The notes under the pieces: generated by a model
What the model saw: the letters and a program-made list of their open reading frames with translations, nothing else
Told to the model about the DNA's origin: nothing
The model's database searches: none
Shown: one piece after another, positions 14,397 to 22,928 of the stretch
Numbering within the stretch: the stretch's first letter is position 1
How the letters are laid out: every line of letters starts with the position of its first letter
Assembly (NCBI GenBank): GCA_017619585.1
Contig: JAFZSA010000036.1
Coordinates: 1-24,410, forward strand
From: Bacteroidaceae bacterium
GTDB lineage: Bacteria; Bacteroidota; Bacteroidia; Bacteroidales; Bacteroidaceae
Length of the DNA stretch: 24,410 nucleotides
Direction: 5' to 3'
Position numbers and translations under genes: made by a program

Positions 14397-17300
14397 CTAG
14401 AACACCACTTTCCGCCCATTCACGATGTAGATTCCTTTTTTCAAGGAGTTGACAAGTTGACAAGTTGACGAGTTGACAAGTTTCCGACCGCTCAGGTCAT
14501 ACACTGCGGAAGCAAATTCTTCATTCTTCACTCTTAATTCTTCATTTATTTTGGTCTCATCATCATTGCTGAATGTGCCGTCCTGCCACTGATATACGGG
14601 TAGATGCCTTGAGTCCGGAATGGGGTAGGGGTCTGCTGCCAGGGTTTGGTACCATGCCATCTCATTCTCTTTGCGCGAACCGTTCAGCAGGTAGCATAGC
14701 GTGCCGTCCTTCAGGTCTAATTCTTCTGCCTTCCTTACTCCTGCGGGTACATTGGCATTCCATATAGAATAGTAATGGCAATTATCCTGGAGCAGCATAC
14801 CGCTGTTCCTGCAGATGATATCACTGCCGTTTGTTCCTACGCCGAAGTTGCCCACAACCAGCGTGTTGGTTATCATGATGGGTGCCGAGGCCCAGCCACA
14901 GACGCCACCGCAGCAGTCGGTGTTCCCGCCCTGAATGGAGCCGCCGAACAGGCAGTCTGTGATATCTGCTATCTCATTGCTTTCACTATTAATGCCTATG
15001 ATGCCACCGTGCGTACCATCACCATTTACTGAACTGATAATGTCAACGTAGCTCTGGCATCTCAGCAACTGACCGCCCGACAGGTTGGCGGCAATTCCGC
15101 CGGCGAATTTGGCGCTTGTCTGAACAGTACCGTTTACCGTAAGATCCTGGATGGTTCTGCGTACGTTATAGAATAGTCCGGCATAATCGGAACTTCGTTG
15201 CATATTTATGGTAATGGTATGTCCTGCGCCGTCAAAGGTGCCGTTATACGCCGCTCCCTGTCCAATCATGCTGTTGTAAGCTGTATAATCAATATCGTCT
15301 CCTAAGACGGCACATGCAGTGTTGTCCTCTGTTGAAATATACTTCGAGAACCATTCCAGTTGTTTTGCTGTTGACAGTACAAAGAACCCTCTTGCATCGC
15401 AGGGCATTGTGCTGCTGTCACATAATCCGCAAACAATGCAGATGCCGTCCTGTATAACATGATCGTCACGTTGGTTGAAGTCTTTGTTATTGCTATAACC
15501 CAACCCCGGTTCATAGGGGATGCCATCGCAATGGACGCGTGAAACAGCATATACCTGTCCTCTGTCGGAATCCAATGATGGCATACTGTCAATACCTAAA
15601 TGCTGATACCATACCGGTTGTTTCCTGTTAAGGTTCATCAGATAACATGCTTCGCCCAAGTACATCTGGTCTTGTGTGAAGTAGGTAAGATTGCCGTTTC
15701 CGTTGGCAGCGCCCCATGTGTCATATGTATAGTTGTTGATGGATGTTACATTTCCTGTGTTTCTGGCCAGCATATCACTTCCGCTGGTAGAAACTGATAT
15801 GTTGCTGCTTACCAGACAGTTCTTGATGGTTGTGGCCCCATCTGTCCAGCCAGCCACACCACCGCAGCAGTTGGTGCTGCTGCCGCTCATGCTGCCTCGT
15901 ATATGGCAGTCAGAGATATACGTGTTGTTTCTGCTGACACCTACAATGCCTCCGTGTGTGCCGTCACCGTTAACGGTACTGATAATCTTTACGTCGGCGG
16001 TGCACCGTTCTATGCGTGCATCCTCAGAACTTCCGCAAATGCCTGCAGCAAACTTAGCACTGGTATTGATGGTTCCCTTCACGGTTAAGTCCTTTACAGT
16101 TCCTTCCAGATAGCGGAAAAGCGCGGTGTAATTGTCCGAGGTGTTCATCCTAACTGTTATACTATGCTGATTTCCGTCAAAGGTGCCTCGGTAATGAGCA
16201 TCCTTTCCTATCATCACATTCTCATAGGACGTGAAGTCTATATCATCCGTCAGCGTTGCGTTGATGGCAGTCTTTCCGCTGTTCACCATATCGGCAAAAT
16301 TCTTCAGCTCCTCGGCTGTGGCTATGTCGTAATGCTCAGCCTCTTCTTCCTGGTTCTTTGTCCGCTGGTCCAGGAAGGGTATGCGCTCACGTATGTATTC
16401 ACGCAGATACTCCACCTCCCCGTCATAGTTACCTGCCACACGCGGGTTCAGATGCTTTGGGGTGCTCAGGATGGGCCATCGGATGAAGTTCAGCCGCTGA
16501 CTCTCCTGCAACTCATTAGCCGTTGAGTCTATGTAAGCGATGAGGCTCTCCTCTGTGATGCCCCATTCCCGTCGTGCTGTCTCCCACATGGTACGCAGCG
16601 AGTCGCAGAAAGCCTCATCGGTGAAGATACGTTTTAGCAGGGTGCGTGAGTTACCTGCTCCACCACGTGCCAGCGACAGGTAGTCGCCATAATTCCTGTT
16701 GGGGTAGTAACGGCTGTCGTTGTCGAAGGCAAGGTCAAAGTCCCACACCGTCTCCACTCTCAGTTTGTCCGCTCCGCGGTCCTTGCTGATATAGCAGCTG
16801 TGGAAGGCGTCTGGGTTGCCTGTCAGTTCCTCTACCAGCCAGTAACACTGCAGGCTTTTCTCGTCAAGCATCGACCGGTATCCCAGTTCCGGGTCCTTGA
16901 AGTTCTTGCTCATGATGCGAGCCTCCATCTGGTTATAGAAATTCTCTATGTACTGGTGTTGCTCTGTTGTGATGCTGTTTTCGTCAGGCGATTTTATGGT
17001 TATGGGTGATCCGAACCGGCTCTGGAACCATGATGTCTCCTGATAGGCATAACCGTCCAGTTCCAGCAGGTAGCCGCCTGTCAGCGCCTCGCCTTCTATG
17101 TCGTCGGGTGTCATCTCCGTTATGTTTACACGGTCCTTGTCGATGGTTATCTGGTCGGTCAGCTGGTAACAGCCCTTGTATTCTCCGTTTACAATCACGT
17201 CAACGGGTTTGCTCCAGGGCGTATATGGCATCTTCATTCTGCGTGCCACCTCAAAGCTGACCAGGTTGCGCATCAGCGATTTGTCTCCGTAGTTATTGAT

Positions 17301-18101
17301 GAGTGTCCATTTCTTGGCTTTGGCAGGCGACTTCATGTCGCTGTCCTTGAACATGTGCTTCTTGCTGTCCAGCTTTATGCGGTAAGGTTTCTTGGGGAAA
17401 GTCATGCTGGCATTACCGCGCAGCCGACTGGTTCCTGTCTCGTTCTGTACTTTAGTTCCGTTATCATAAATAATTGTGAACGAGCTTATTAAATCATGTT
17501 CCTTGTCGTAAGGGTCTATGTTATCTTGTGTATTGATAAGTACTGTCGGCAGGTTAGATAACTGATATAAATGGCTGTCGTCACCCTCTGATTCATAGCC
17601 GTAGAATTCCAGCTCGGCTATGTTGCATCTGGCCTCGTTAGGACCCACATATCGCACATAGCGGAATCCTTTGCTGACGTTTACGTCGGCGTAGTCTATC
17701 TTTCCGATTGTACCCTCCTGACTGATGATATAGAGAGGGTAGGCCGTCATGAAGTCAGGATCGTTAGAACCTTCAAAGAGCCCCAGCACCACACGTTGTG
17801 GTCCTACGTTTCCGTTTCTGGGACTCCATCCCACGCGTGCTATTACATGCGGCGTGCCTAAATCCAGTCCTGCCCATGTCTTGCTTCTATCCCAACTGGC
17901 AAAGAAGGTGTTCAGGTTTCCGTCAAAAGCATCTGCAATGGTATTGACGGTTGTACTGGCCTGACTGGAATTGTTGTAATCTACAGACAGTTCCGTGCCG
18001 ATAGGTGTCCCCGTAAGTTTATGTGGTGCAGTATTCTCTGCCCACCCGCTAAGGGTTAGAAACGGAAATATCAGGATAATATAGTCTTTTATTTTAGGCA
18101 T
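14397..18101 (-). CDS. Secreted CotH-type kinase-fold protein with F5/8-like domain, duplicated GLUG-like repeat domain and secretion tail
   Basis: 1234 residues with a signal peptide (1-21, ending SGWAE). Residues about 25-170 resemble an F5/8 type C (CBM32-like) carbohydrate-binding domain (AFDGNLNTFFAS, FRYVRYVGP, IAELEFYGYE). Residues about 183-580 are a CotH domain: LPTVLINT, SRLRGNASM, KKPYRIKLD, LINNYGDKSLMRN, LLELDGYAY, and WDFDLAFDND near 455. Known CotH proteins are atypical kinases that phosphorylate proteins; the Asp-rich motif is kept, so activity is plausible. Two homologous beta-rich units follow (about 588-850 and 905-1165), each with DDIDYTAY-like, GTFDG, SAKFA, NGDGTHGGI and CCGG segments, resembling GLUG repeats. 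The tail is VYDLSGRKL, a linker, then LKKGIYIVNGRKVVF. Linker DNA is an 8-bp tandem repeat. The gene starts 30 bp after the PH-domain gene and probably shares its promoter at 18735-18765. The target is unknown. Confidence 0.85.
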   Translation of the reverse strand: MPKIKDYIILIFPFLTLSGWAENTAPHKLTGTPIGTELSVDYNNSSQASTTVNTIADAFDGNLNTFFASWDRSKTWAGLDLGTPHVIARVGWSPRNGNVGPQRVVLGLFEGSNDPDFMTAYPLYIISQEGTIGKIDYADVNVSKGFRYVRYVGPNEARCNIAELEFYGYESEGDDSHLYQLSNLPTVLINTQDNIDPYDKEHDLISSFTIIYDNGTKVQNETGTSRLRGNASMTFPKKPYRIKLDSKKHMFKDSDMKSPAKAKKWTLINNYGDKSLMRNLVSFEVARRMKMPYTPWSKPVDVIVNGEYKGCYQLTDQITIDKDRVNITEMTPDDIEGEALTGGYLLELDGYAYQETSWFQSRFGSPITIKSPDENSITTEQHQYIENFYNQMEARIMSKNFKDPELGYRSMLDEKSLQCYWLVEELTGNPDAFHSCYISKDRGADKLRVETVWDFDLAFDNDSRYYPNRNYGDYLSLARGGAGNSRTLLKRIFTDEAFCDSLRTMWETARREWGITEESLIAYIDSTANELQESQRLNFIRWPILSTPKHLNPRVAGNYDGEVEYLREYIRERIPFLDQRTKNQEEEAEHYDIATAEELKNFADMVNSGKTAINATLTDDIDFTSYENVMIGKDAHYRGTFDGNQHSITVRMNTSDNYTALFRYLEGTVKDLTVKGTINTSAKFAAGICGSSEDARIERCTADVKIISTVNGDGTHGGIVGVSRNNTYISDCHIRGSMSGSSTNCCGGVAGWTDGATTIKNCLVSSNISVSTSGSDMLARNTGNVTSINNYTYDTWGAANGNGNLTYFTQDQMYLGEACYLMNLNRKQPVWYQHLGIDSMPSLDSDRGQVYAVSRVHCDGIPYEPGLGYSNNKDFNQRDDHVIQDGICIVCGLCDSSTMPCDARGFFVLSTAKQLEWFSKYISTEDNTACAVLGDDIDYTAYNSMIGQGAAYNGTFDGAGHTITINMQRSSDYAGLFYNVRRTIQDLTVNGTVQTSAKFAGGIAANLSGGQLLRCQSYVDIISSVNGDGTHGGIIGINSESNEIADITDCLFGGSIQGGNTDCCGGVCGWASAPIMITNTLVVGNFGVGTNGSDIICRNSGMLLQDNCHYYSIWNANVPAGVRKAEELDLKDGTLCYLLNGSRKENEMAWYQTLAADPYPIPDSRHLPVYQWQDGTFSNDDETKINEELRVKNEEFASAVYDLSGRKLVNSSTCQLVNSLKKGIYIVNGRKVVF
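14448..14479. repeat. 8-bp tandem repeat (GTTGACAA x4) in coding DNA of the CotH tail
   Basis: Units GTTGACAA, GTTGACAA, GTTGACGA and GTTGACAA are in perfect register. On the coding strand they give KLVNSSTCQLVNS directly before LKKGIYIVNG. The unit is not a multiple of three: the visible four copies keep the tail in frame, while losing one copy would replace the tail by a different 20-odd-residue end closed by a TAG just past the present stop. Confidence 0.9.
14526..14547 (+). repeat. 22-bp repeat inside the CotH tail region (inverted copy at 197-218)
   Basis: Exact reverse complement of 197-218 in the GH97 gene. On the coding strand here it gives NEELRVK ahead of the YDLSGRK segment, a reading unlike its use in the GH97 gene. 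Confidence 0.85.
14690..16340 (-). repeat. Internal duplication in the CotH gene, about 950-bp period
   Basis: The unit at about 15640-16340 (residues about 588-820) is repeated at about 14690-15390 (residues about 905-1137). Matching pairs include NGDGTHGGIVG with NGDGTHGGIIG, TNCCGGVAGW with TDCCGGVCGW, and TSAKFAAGI with TSAKFAGGI. DNA identity is still visible around 15000 and 15955, pointing to a tandem duplication of moderate age. Confidence 0.8.
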
Positions 18102-18131
18102 CGGTGAAAGGCTCTATTCTTATCCGTCATA

Positions 18132-18695
18132 TTAAGAGGGTTGGTTTTCGGGGGCTGTTGCTGCCGGTTCCTCGGGCGATGGAGTGGGGGCTGGTGTTTG
18201 TGCCGACTTCACAGCACAGGCATTGATGGCACTCAGTACCATCTTGCGTACCTGCATGGGATGTTCTATGCAGTGAACCTGATGACTGGTTCCGCCGCTG
18301 CCTACCAGCTCCACGCAGCCTGTTCCTATGATGCGTTGCCAGAAGGTCTGGTAGTAGTTCACTGTCTCTATGCGTTGCAGGGGAATCTCCGTCATCTTAA
18401 TATTGAAGATACCGTCTTTCTGTACAAAGCGGCTAGATGTTACTGCAAATTCAGACCTTGTGCGTACAATACGGCCGATGAGGCCTATTATCAGTCCTAA
18501 TGCGGCAACTGCCAGAGCAATGTAGATATATACATTCTCTTGTTTGTAGTAGTAACAGGCACCTGCAGCGGCTAAGCCGCCAATCACTATTATCCAACTG
18601 CAGAGGATATACCTCCAGACGCTGCTCCAATGCAGTCTGCCGTTATACTTAATCTCTTCGCCTACCTCCAGGCTTTTCTTTATAAAATCTCCCAT
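18132..18695 (-). CDS. Bacterial PH-domain (bPH2/DUF304) membrane protein
   Basis: 187 residues. Two membrane segments are at about residues 29-50 (YILCSWIIVIGGLAAAGACY) and 55-77 (IYIALAVAALGLIIGLIG), followed by a bacterial PH-like domain at about 80-155 (TRSEFAVTSSRFVQKDGIFN, MTEIPLQRIETV, GTGCVELVGSGG). The layout matches small YdbS/YdbT-type bPH2 proteins, whose role is poorly known. The last 25 residues are rich in Pro, Ala and Glu (TPAPTPSPEEPAATAPENQPS minus the end) and probably disordered. The CotH gene starts 30 bp downstream on the same strand, so the two are likely co-transcribed, but a functional link is only suggested by position. Confidence 0.85.
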   Translation of the reverse strand: MGDFIKKSLEVGEEIKYNGRLHWSSVWRYILCSWIIVIGGLAAAGACYYYKQENVYIYIALAVAALGLIIGLIGRIVRTRSEFAVTSSRFVQKDGIFNIKMTEIPLQRIETVNYYQTFWQRIIGTGCVELVGSGGTSHQVHCIEHPMQVRKMVLSAINACAVKSAQTPAPTPSPEEPAATAPENQPS

Positions 18696-18734
18696 AATCT
18701 ATAGAATTGTACGTACATTATTTAATCTAACTTG

Positions 18735-18765
18735 CAAAGATAAATGCTTTTGGTGAAATACGCAA
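18735..18765 (-). promoter_or_regulatory. Bacteroidota promoter of the PH-domain/CotH unit
   Basis: On the minus strand: TTG (18765-18763), a 20-base spacer, then TATCTTTG (18742-18735). The expected transcript start is near 18729, with about a 34-base leader to the ATG at 18695. Bases 18734-18761 are identical to 22768-22795. Confidence 0.7.
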
Positions 18766-18809
18766 ACACCAGAATCATATTCATAAGTAAATTATTCAAC
18801 TTTATGAAG

Positions 18810-18920
18810 TAGTTAAGTAGGCAGTAGTTAAGTAGTTAAGCCGTTACTTTGCTCAACTGTAATCTCAATGACAAAGTATTAGCTTAACTACTATCCGAAG
18901 GATGAGCGAAGCGATAACTA
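18810..18920. repeat. 8-bp repeats in a large hairpin between the MG2-like and PH-domain genes
   Basis: TAGTTAAG occurs at 18810, 18825 and 18833, and its complement CTTAACTA at 18883. GTAGTTAAGC (18832-18841) pairs with GCTTAACTAC (18882-18891), and an inner ACTTTG/CAAAGT pairing extends the stem. Just after it lie two small hairpins with GAA loops (ATCC-GAA-GGAT and GC-GAA-GC). It is noncoding, within the 279-bp gap 18696-18974, and could end transcription of the MG2-like gene. Confidence 0.7.
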
Positions 18921-18974
18921 CTTAAATTCTTAACTACAAAGAAGTTGAGAAACATGCGAAACTTCAGTAAATTA

Positions 18975-21900
18975 TTATTCTGTATTGCTCCATAATAGGG
19001 TACCGTCTGTTGCCTGTCCTTCAGCCTCCACGTTGAGATGCGTAGTGCGTGAGTTGTTGTAGAAAACTACACGCGCCTTTCCTTCTTTATTCAAAAGCAG
19101 ACTTGGGGACCAATATAGAGTACGCCTATAATCTTTTACATTCTCTGGCATGTATTTATAATTCGGATGGTAGAATTGGATATACGGGGCAAAACCTGAC
19201 ATATAAAAGGTGCGTGATGCAGGTTTTACACGTTTAACGCCATCGGCGTATGGATATTCAACAATTGTTAAAGGCGTACTTTGAGATTGATTAGTATCTC
19301 GCAGATTGGCATCGGTGTATATGACATAATTCTCTATACTGCCTTCACCCTCATATTCCCTTAATTCATTGTTAGAAAATACTGTTGACATTGGATATGA
19401 TTTCAGATATTTAGGGAGATAGATTGAATCTGGTGAGACACTCTTTATTTTATCTAATTTACGACGAAAACGATTGATTCCTCTACGAATTGTAATGGCA
19501 TTATTAAAATCTCCTGTTGATAATGTTGCCAGAGCTTTTAACGAATCGAAATTCTCACTTATTGAAAATCCGACATCATCAAGATTATATAAGAATTCTT
19601 CGGCACTTATCATTAGGGAAGGGCTTTGATCCATAAAATCTTTTTGCGACAACTGTACCTGTTTAATAGTTTTTCCAGGTATGTGCTGCTGGTAGTAGCT
19701 GTACGGATGCACAAATCGAGGATAGGGTTTATCAAGCCGCACTATTGGTTTGGACATTTCATTATTAGAACCATCCATTGGCTGCTTTTGCGTCATTCTA
19801 TTTGCAGGTAAGAGATAGCTTTGTTTATTTCGGAAATCTTTTATATTTCTGTCCTTTATTCCTGCAATTTGATAATCCGACTCAATATTCATAACATCCA
19901 TGGTAATAAGATGACCTCTATTGCGGTCATTAATTGGATCAGGTAATGTGACAGAGAAACTTCCGTCTTCTCTAAGATTTCTAAATATATGAGTACTTGT
20001 AGGATATAAAAAATATGGATTCATTGTTTCGGTATGCAACATATTTCTGAAATCATCGGTTTCTTCTCTCTTGTTCTCTCCTCGTGGCAAATTATATACA
20101 TTTCCTAAAAGTGTGATTGATTTCTCCCTTGGTTGTACTGGTTTCCATGTATTTTTCGAAGCCATATCCGACCAAGAGAAGCGTCTCCATCCTTGTACCA
20201 TAAGCAAAAGGTCTAAAGCATCTTTGTGCTCAGCATCATTCTTCTGAAAATACCATGTAGGGTTAGGTACAAATCCGCGTATCTCTGACGCCAGTAACAT
20301 TTCCGCCAGAATGTTTGCATTATCATAGGTATTATCCATTCTGTCCTGGTCCCTCACAGCCATAGAAACAAATTGAGGATATGAAAGTCTGGTACTGTCT
20401 ATCATAGGACAACTGATAAGCAACTCCACCTTTTCGAACGGTTGGTACTCGTTGCGTAAACCTCCTATCTTTAGGGTAGGCTTTTCCATCCAGTTCTTCC
20501 AAACAAAGAATAAACGGTCACTCATGACATGACCATGACTGTCAAATACAGTTGCTTGATTTACGCCAGGCAATAAAGAAGATGTAGGAATGATAAATTC
20601 TTCTGTCTGCTTGCTAATCTGTCTGAAATAACACACTTTACCTTCGTTCATTATACTCAGGCCAAGATTCTGGGGAGGAATGTTATCAGTTAATCTGACT
20701 ATTATATTCCATGAATCATTCTTTTCTTCTGTATGCAAGCTTACGCCACTATTTTCCACTTCAGGGAACTTAACTACACTTTTTGTCCCGTCTTTTGCTA
20801 CAAAGGATATAGATTGATGCATGCCGATAACCGGTATAATCACAAAACGCCCTCTACCTCTATCAGATGTGGGAATAGCATCGTCACCGACATATAATGT
20901 GCCTTCAGCCCATTCACCATCATCCCATGTTGCTTCATATGCTACATGTGTTTCTATTCCATCCACCAGATGTCCTCCCTCCGGATATAGTTGTACATTC
21001 AACTCACGTTTCCTGTTATTCCTTCTTTGTTCTTCCGTCACAGAACGTAATGTCATGACTTTGGGCGTGGCATCATTTTCCGATGTTGGGTCATAAACGG
21101 GGAACACCCGGCTATATAGTTTTTCATAATCTCTGAAGAAAGCATGTTCCTTGTCTTTGTCTATAAAAAAGTTTGCAATAGAATCAGAATGATTTCGTTC
21201 ATATTCGCCCCAATTCAATTGCCAACGAGTATAAGCTCTTATCTCATAAAAACCGCCACAAAGTCCAGGGGAACCTAACGAGAAATAGCCAGTTCCAAAC
21301 CCTTCAAACAAATCAATATGTTTACGTTCCACCAGAAAACCTTCGTTGTTAATCAGCTCAACGTATAGTACACGACTCTGCAGTGAAGGTTTCTTCATAT
21401 CCGTATCCCGCGTATAGGCAGAGAACCATATGGTATCACCCAGACAATAGCAAGTATTGTCCATGTGTATAAACACCTTTTCCTGAGCATAGCGCTTACT
21501 ATATAACCACAGCCGCTTCCATAACATTCGTAAAGCATTATTGTCTGTTTGTACTGTATCTACATCAACCGCATCATAATCTTTAGGTGTGCTTATTTGC
21601 CCGAAAGTAGCCTTTTCTTCTTCCCTCGTACGTTTGACTATGTCATATTTATCCCATGGTTTTGCATTAAAATCAACATTATTTATGTCTGCGACAGTAT
21701 TTCCATTGTTTCTCCTAATATAATCTATCTCTTTCTTGTTTTCGTCAACAGCAAGTAACAAAACATGATAAGAAGATCTCTCATTATTACCATGTATGAT
21801 AAGATGGGACACCGAAGCAACATCCTGTTTATAGTCATATTCCAATTGAAATTTGATAGTCGTATTAGATGACTCTCCCCAAGTTACACCCAATGTATGA

Positions 21901-22748
21901 TTATTGGCTGCTCCATCAAAACGTAGCAAGCGGTAATTCGACGAATCCACATAGGCTGTACCTGTGATGTTATGTCTGTATTTCAACTCAATTGGCAAAT
22001 CCTTTTTTAAAGTAAAATCAATTTTATAAAGAGTGCTACCGTCCTCACCATGCATTTGTTGAATTTGCATGTCGTAATAACTATGCAAGCTTGACATATC
22101 TGAAAGCGGTTTAATAGATGAATTCCAGAAATAGCTTTCATAGGTCATAGGAGCTACTCCAAAAAGGTCGCCTATGTTGGAATATAGCATGTTTAGAGTA
22201 CCTCCGTGCCCCTCTGTATCACTCCCTTGCAAACCACGTGTGATCAAAACAGAGCGAAGGTTAACGGCAGAATGTGCTATCAAAAAAGCCTCCGTTATGT
22301 GTGATTTTCCATCCATTTCCGTCAATGTTCGACAGAAATATCTACCTGCCAGTTTTTTCCTGTTCTCGTAATCTTTATTAAGATTCTTGATTGTTTGTTT
22401 TAGAATATTGTCTATCAAGCGTTTCTTATTTAAAACATGTATAGACACTTCATTCAAGGAATTGACATAAGGCTTCATCCTGATGATTTGTGGTAATGCA
22501 CTGGCAGAAATGGTTTGCTTGTTATATCCAACGCAGCTGAAAACAAGTGTATCTTCTTTGTCAGATGTCAACTTAAAATCGCCGTCGGAATTGCTCAGTG
22601 TCCCTTTCCCTTCGCCTGCATATATGCTAACATAAGGCAATGCCTCACCTGTATTGGCATCTACAACACGCCCCTGAAGAGTCAGTTCCTGTGCCCAAGC
22701 GGACACAGATGCCATTATAACAGAGAGTAATAGTATTATCTTATGCAT
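18975..22748 (-). CDS. Large surface protein with CarboxypepD_reg-like and macroglobulin MG2-like domains
   Basis: 1257 residues. A signal peptide (1-19, ending VSAWA) is followed by a carboxypeptidase-regulatory-like beta domain (about 22-95: LTLQGRVVDANTGEALPYVSIY, GTLSNSDGDFKL, SCVGYN), as found at the start of SusC-type proteins. There is no plug or beta-barrel of a TonB receptor. A middle domain (about 105-400) is of a type often found next to such segments in Bacteroidota. Residues about 423-530 (EKVFIHMDNTCYCLGDTIWFSAY, GYFSLG, GGFYEIRAYT) are an alpha-2-macroglobulin MG2-like domain, and further Ig-like modules follow. The C-terminus (YRRTLYWSP, GKARVVFYNNS) is typical of this family. 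No thioester motif is present. Probable outer-surface or periplasmic protein of unknown function. The promoter is at 22769-22776; the leader is only about 15 bases. Confidence 0.75.
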   Translation of the reverse strand: MHKIILLLSVIMASVSAWAQELTLQGRVVDANTGEALPYVSIYAGEGKGTLSNSDGDFKLTSDKEDTLVFSCVGYNKQTISASALPQIIRMKPYVNSLNEVSIHVLNKKRLIDNILKQTIKNLNKDYENRKKLAGRYFCRTLTEMDGKSHITEAFLIAHSAVNLRSVLITRGLQGSDTEGHGGTLNMLYSNIGDLFGVAPMTYESYFWNSSIKPLSDMSSLHSYYDMQIQQMHGEDGSTLYKIDFTLKKDLPIELKYRHNITGTAYVDSSNYRLLRFDGAANNHTLGVTWGESSNTTIKFQLEYDYKQDVASVSHLIIHGNNERSSYHVLLLAVDENKKEIDYIRRNNGNTVADINNVDFNAKPWDKYDIVKRTREEEKATFGQISTPKDYDAVDVDTVQTDNNALRMLWKRLWLYSKRYAQEKVFIHMDNTCYCLGDTIWFSAYTRDTDMKKPSLQSRVLYVELINNEGFLVERKHIDLFEGFGTGYFSLGSPGLCGGFYEIRAYTRWQLNWGEYERNHSDSIANFFIDKDKEHAFFRDYEKLYSRVFPVYDPTSENDATPKVMTLRSVTEEQRRNNRKRELNVQLYPEGGHLVDGIETHVAYEATWDDGEWAEGTLYVGDDAIPTSDRGRGRFVIIPVIGMHQSISFVAKDGTKSVVKFPEVENSGVSLHTEEKNDSWNIIVRLTDNIPPQNLGLSIMNEGKVCYFRQISKQTEEFIIPTSSLLPGVNQATVFDSHGHVMSDRLFFVWKNWMEKPTLKIGGLRNEYQPFEKVELLISCPMIDSTRLSYPQFVSMAVRDQDRMDNTYDNANILAEMLLASEIRGFVPNPTWYFQKNDAEHKDALDLLLMVQGWRRFSWSDMASKNTWKPVQPREKSITLLGNVYNLPRGENKREETDDFRNMLHTETMNPYFLYPTSTHIFRNLREDGSFSVTLPDPINDRNRGHLITMDVMNIESDYQIAGIKDRNIKDFRNKQSYLLPANRMTQKQPMDGSNNEMSKPIVRLDKPYPRFVHPYSYYQQHIPGKTIKQVQLSQKDFMDQSPSLMISAEEFLYNLDDVGFSISENFDSLKALATLSTGDFNNAITIRRGINRFRRKLDKIKSVSPDSIYLPKYLKSYPMSTVFSNNELREYEGEGSIENYVIYTDANLRDTNQSQSTPLTIVEYPYADGVKRVKPASRTFYMSGFAPYIQFYHPNYKYMPENVKDYRRTLYWSPSLLLNKEGKARVVFYNNSRTTHLNVEAEGQATDGTLLWSNTE

Positions 22749-22767
22749 GTTTTCAAGGTTTGCAAAG

Positions 22768-22795
22768 GCAAAGATAAATGCTTTTGGTGAAATAC
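22768..22795 (-). promoter_or_regulatory. Promoter segment of the MG2-like gene, identical to 18734-18761
   Basis: CAAAGATA at 22769-22776 reads TATCTTTG on the minus strand (TAnnTTTG). The 28 bases 22768-22795 are identical to those upstream of the PH-domain gene, but the bases at the -33 position just outside the shared block differ and carry no TTG. Confidence 0.65.
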
Positions 22796-22819
22796 TCTAA
22801 TCCCTAATCTCTTTTTATT

Positions 22820-22927
22820 CCCCCTAAAGGGCGACTGGGGTCTTTAGAGTAGCCACTGAATGTGGCTACGACCCCACAAAGGGGAGCGAATCCCCATTCG
22901 CGACGGAGGCCCCGAAGGGTTAGGGGG
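22820..22927. repeat. Branched palindromic element after the serine dehydratase gene
   Basis: The outer arms CCCCCTAA (22820-22827) and TTAGGGGG (22920-22927) enclose inner hairpins: GTAGCCAC-TGAAT-GTGGCTAC (about 22850-22870), flanked by GGGGTC/GACCCC, and GCGAAT-CCCC-ATTCGC (about 22885-22900), plus CCC-GAA-GGG. The outer arm ends one base from the stop codon of the serine dehydratase gene, so it may serve as its terminator or 3' stabiliser. No coding. Confidence 0.7.
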
Positions 22928-22928
22928 T

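Noticed and set aside
18975..22748. TonB-dependent receptor (SusC) call
   Set aside because: Only the CarboxypepD_reg-like start is shared. The chain carries MG2-like modules, and there is no plug or C-terminal beta-barrel ending, and no SusD next to it.
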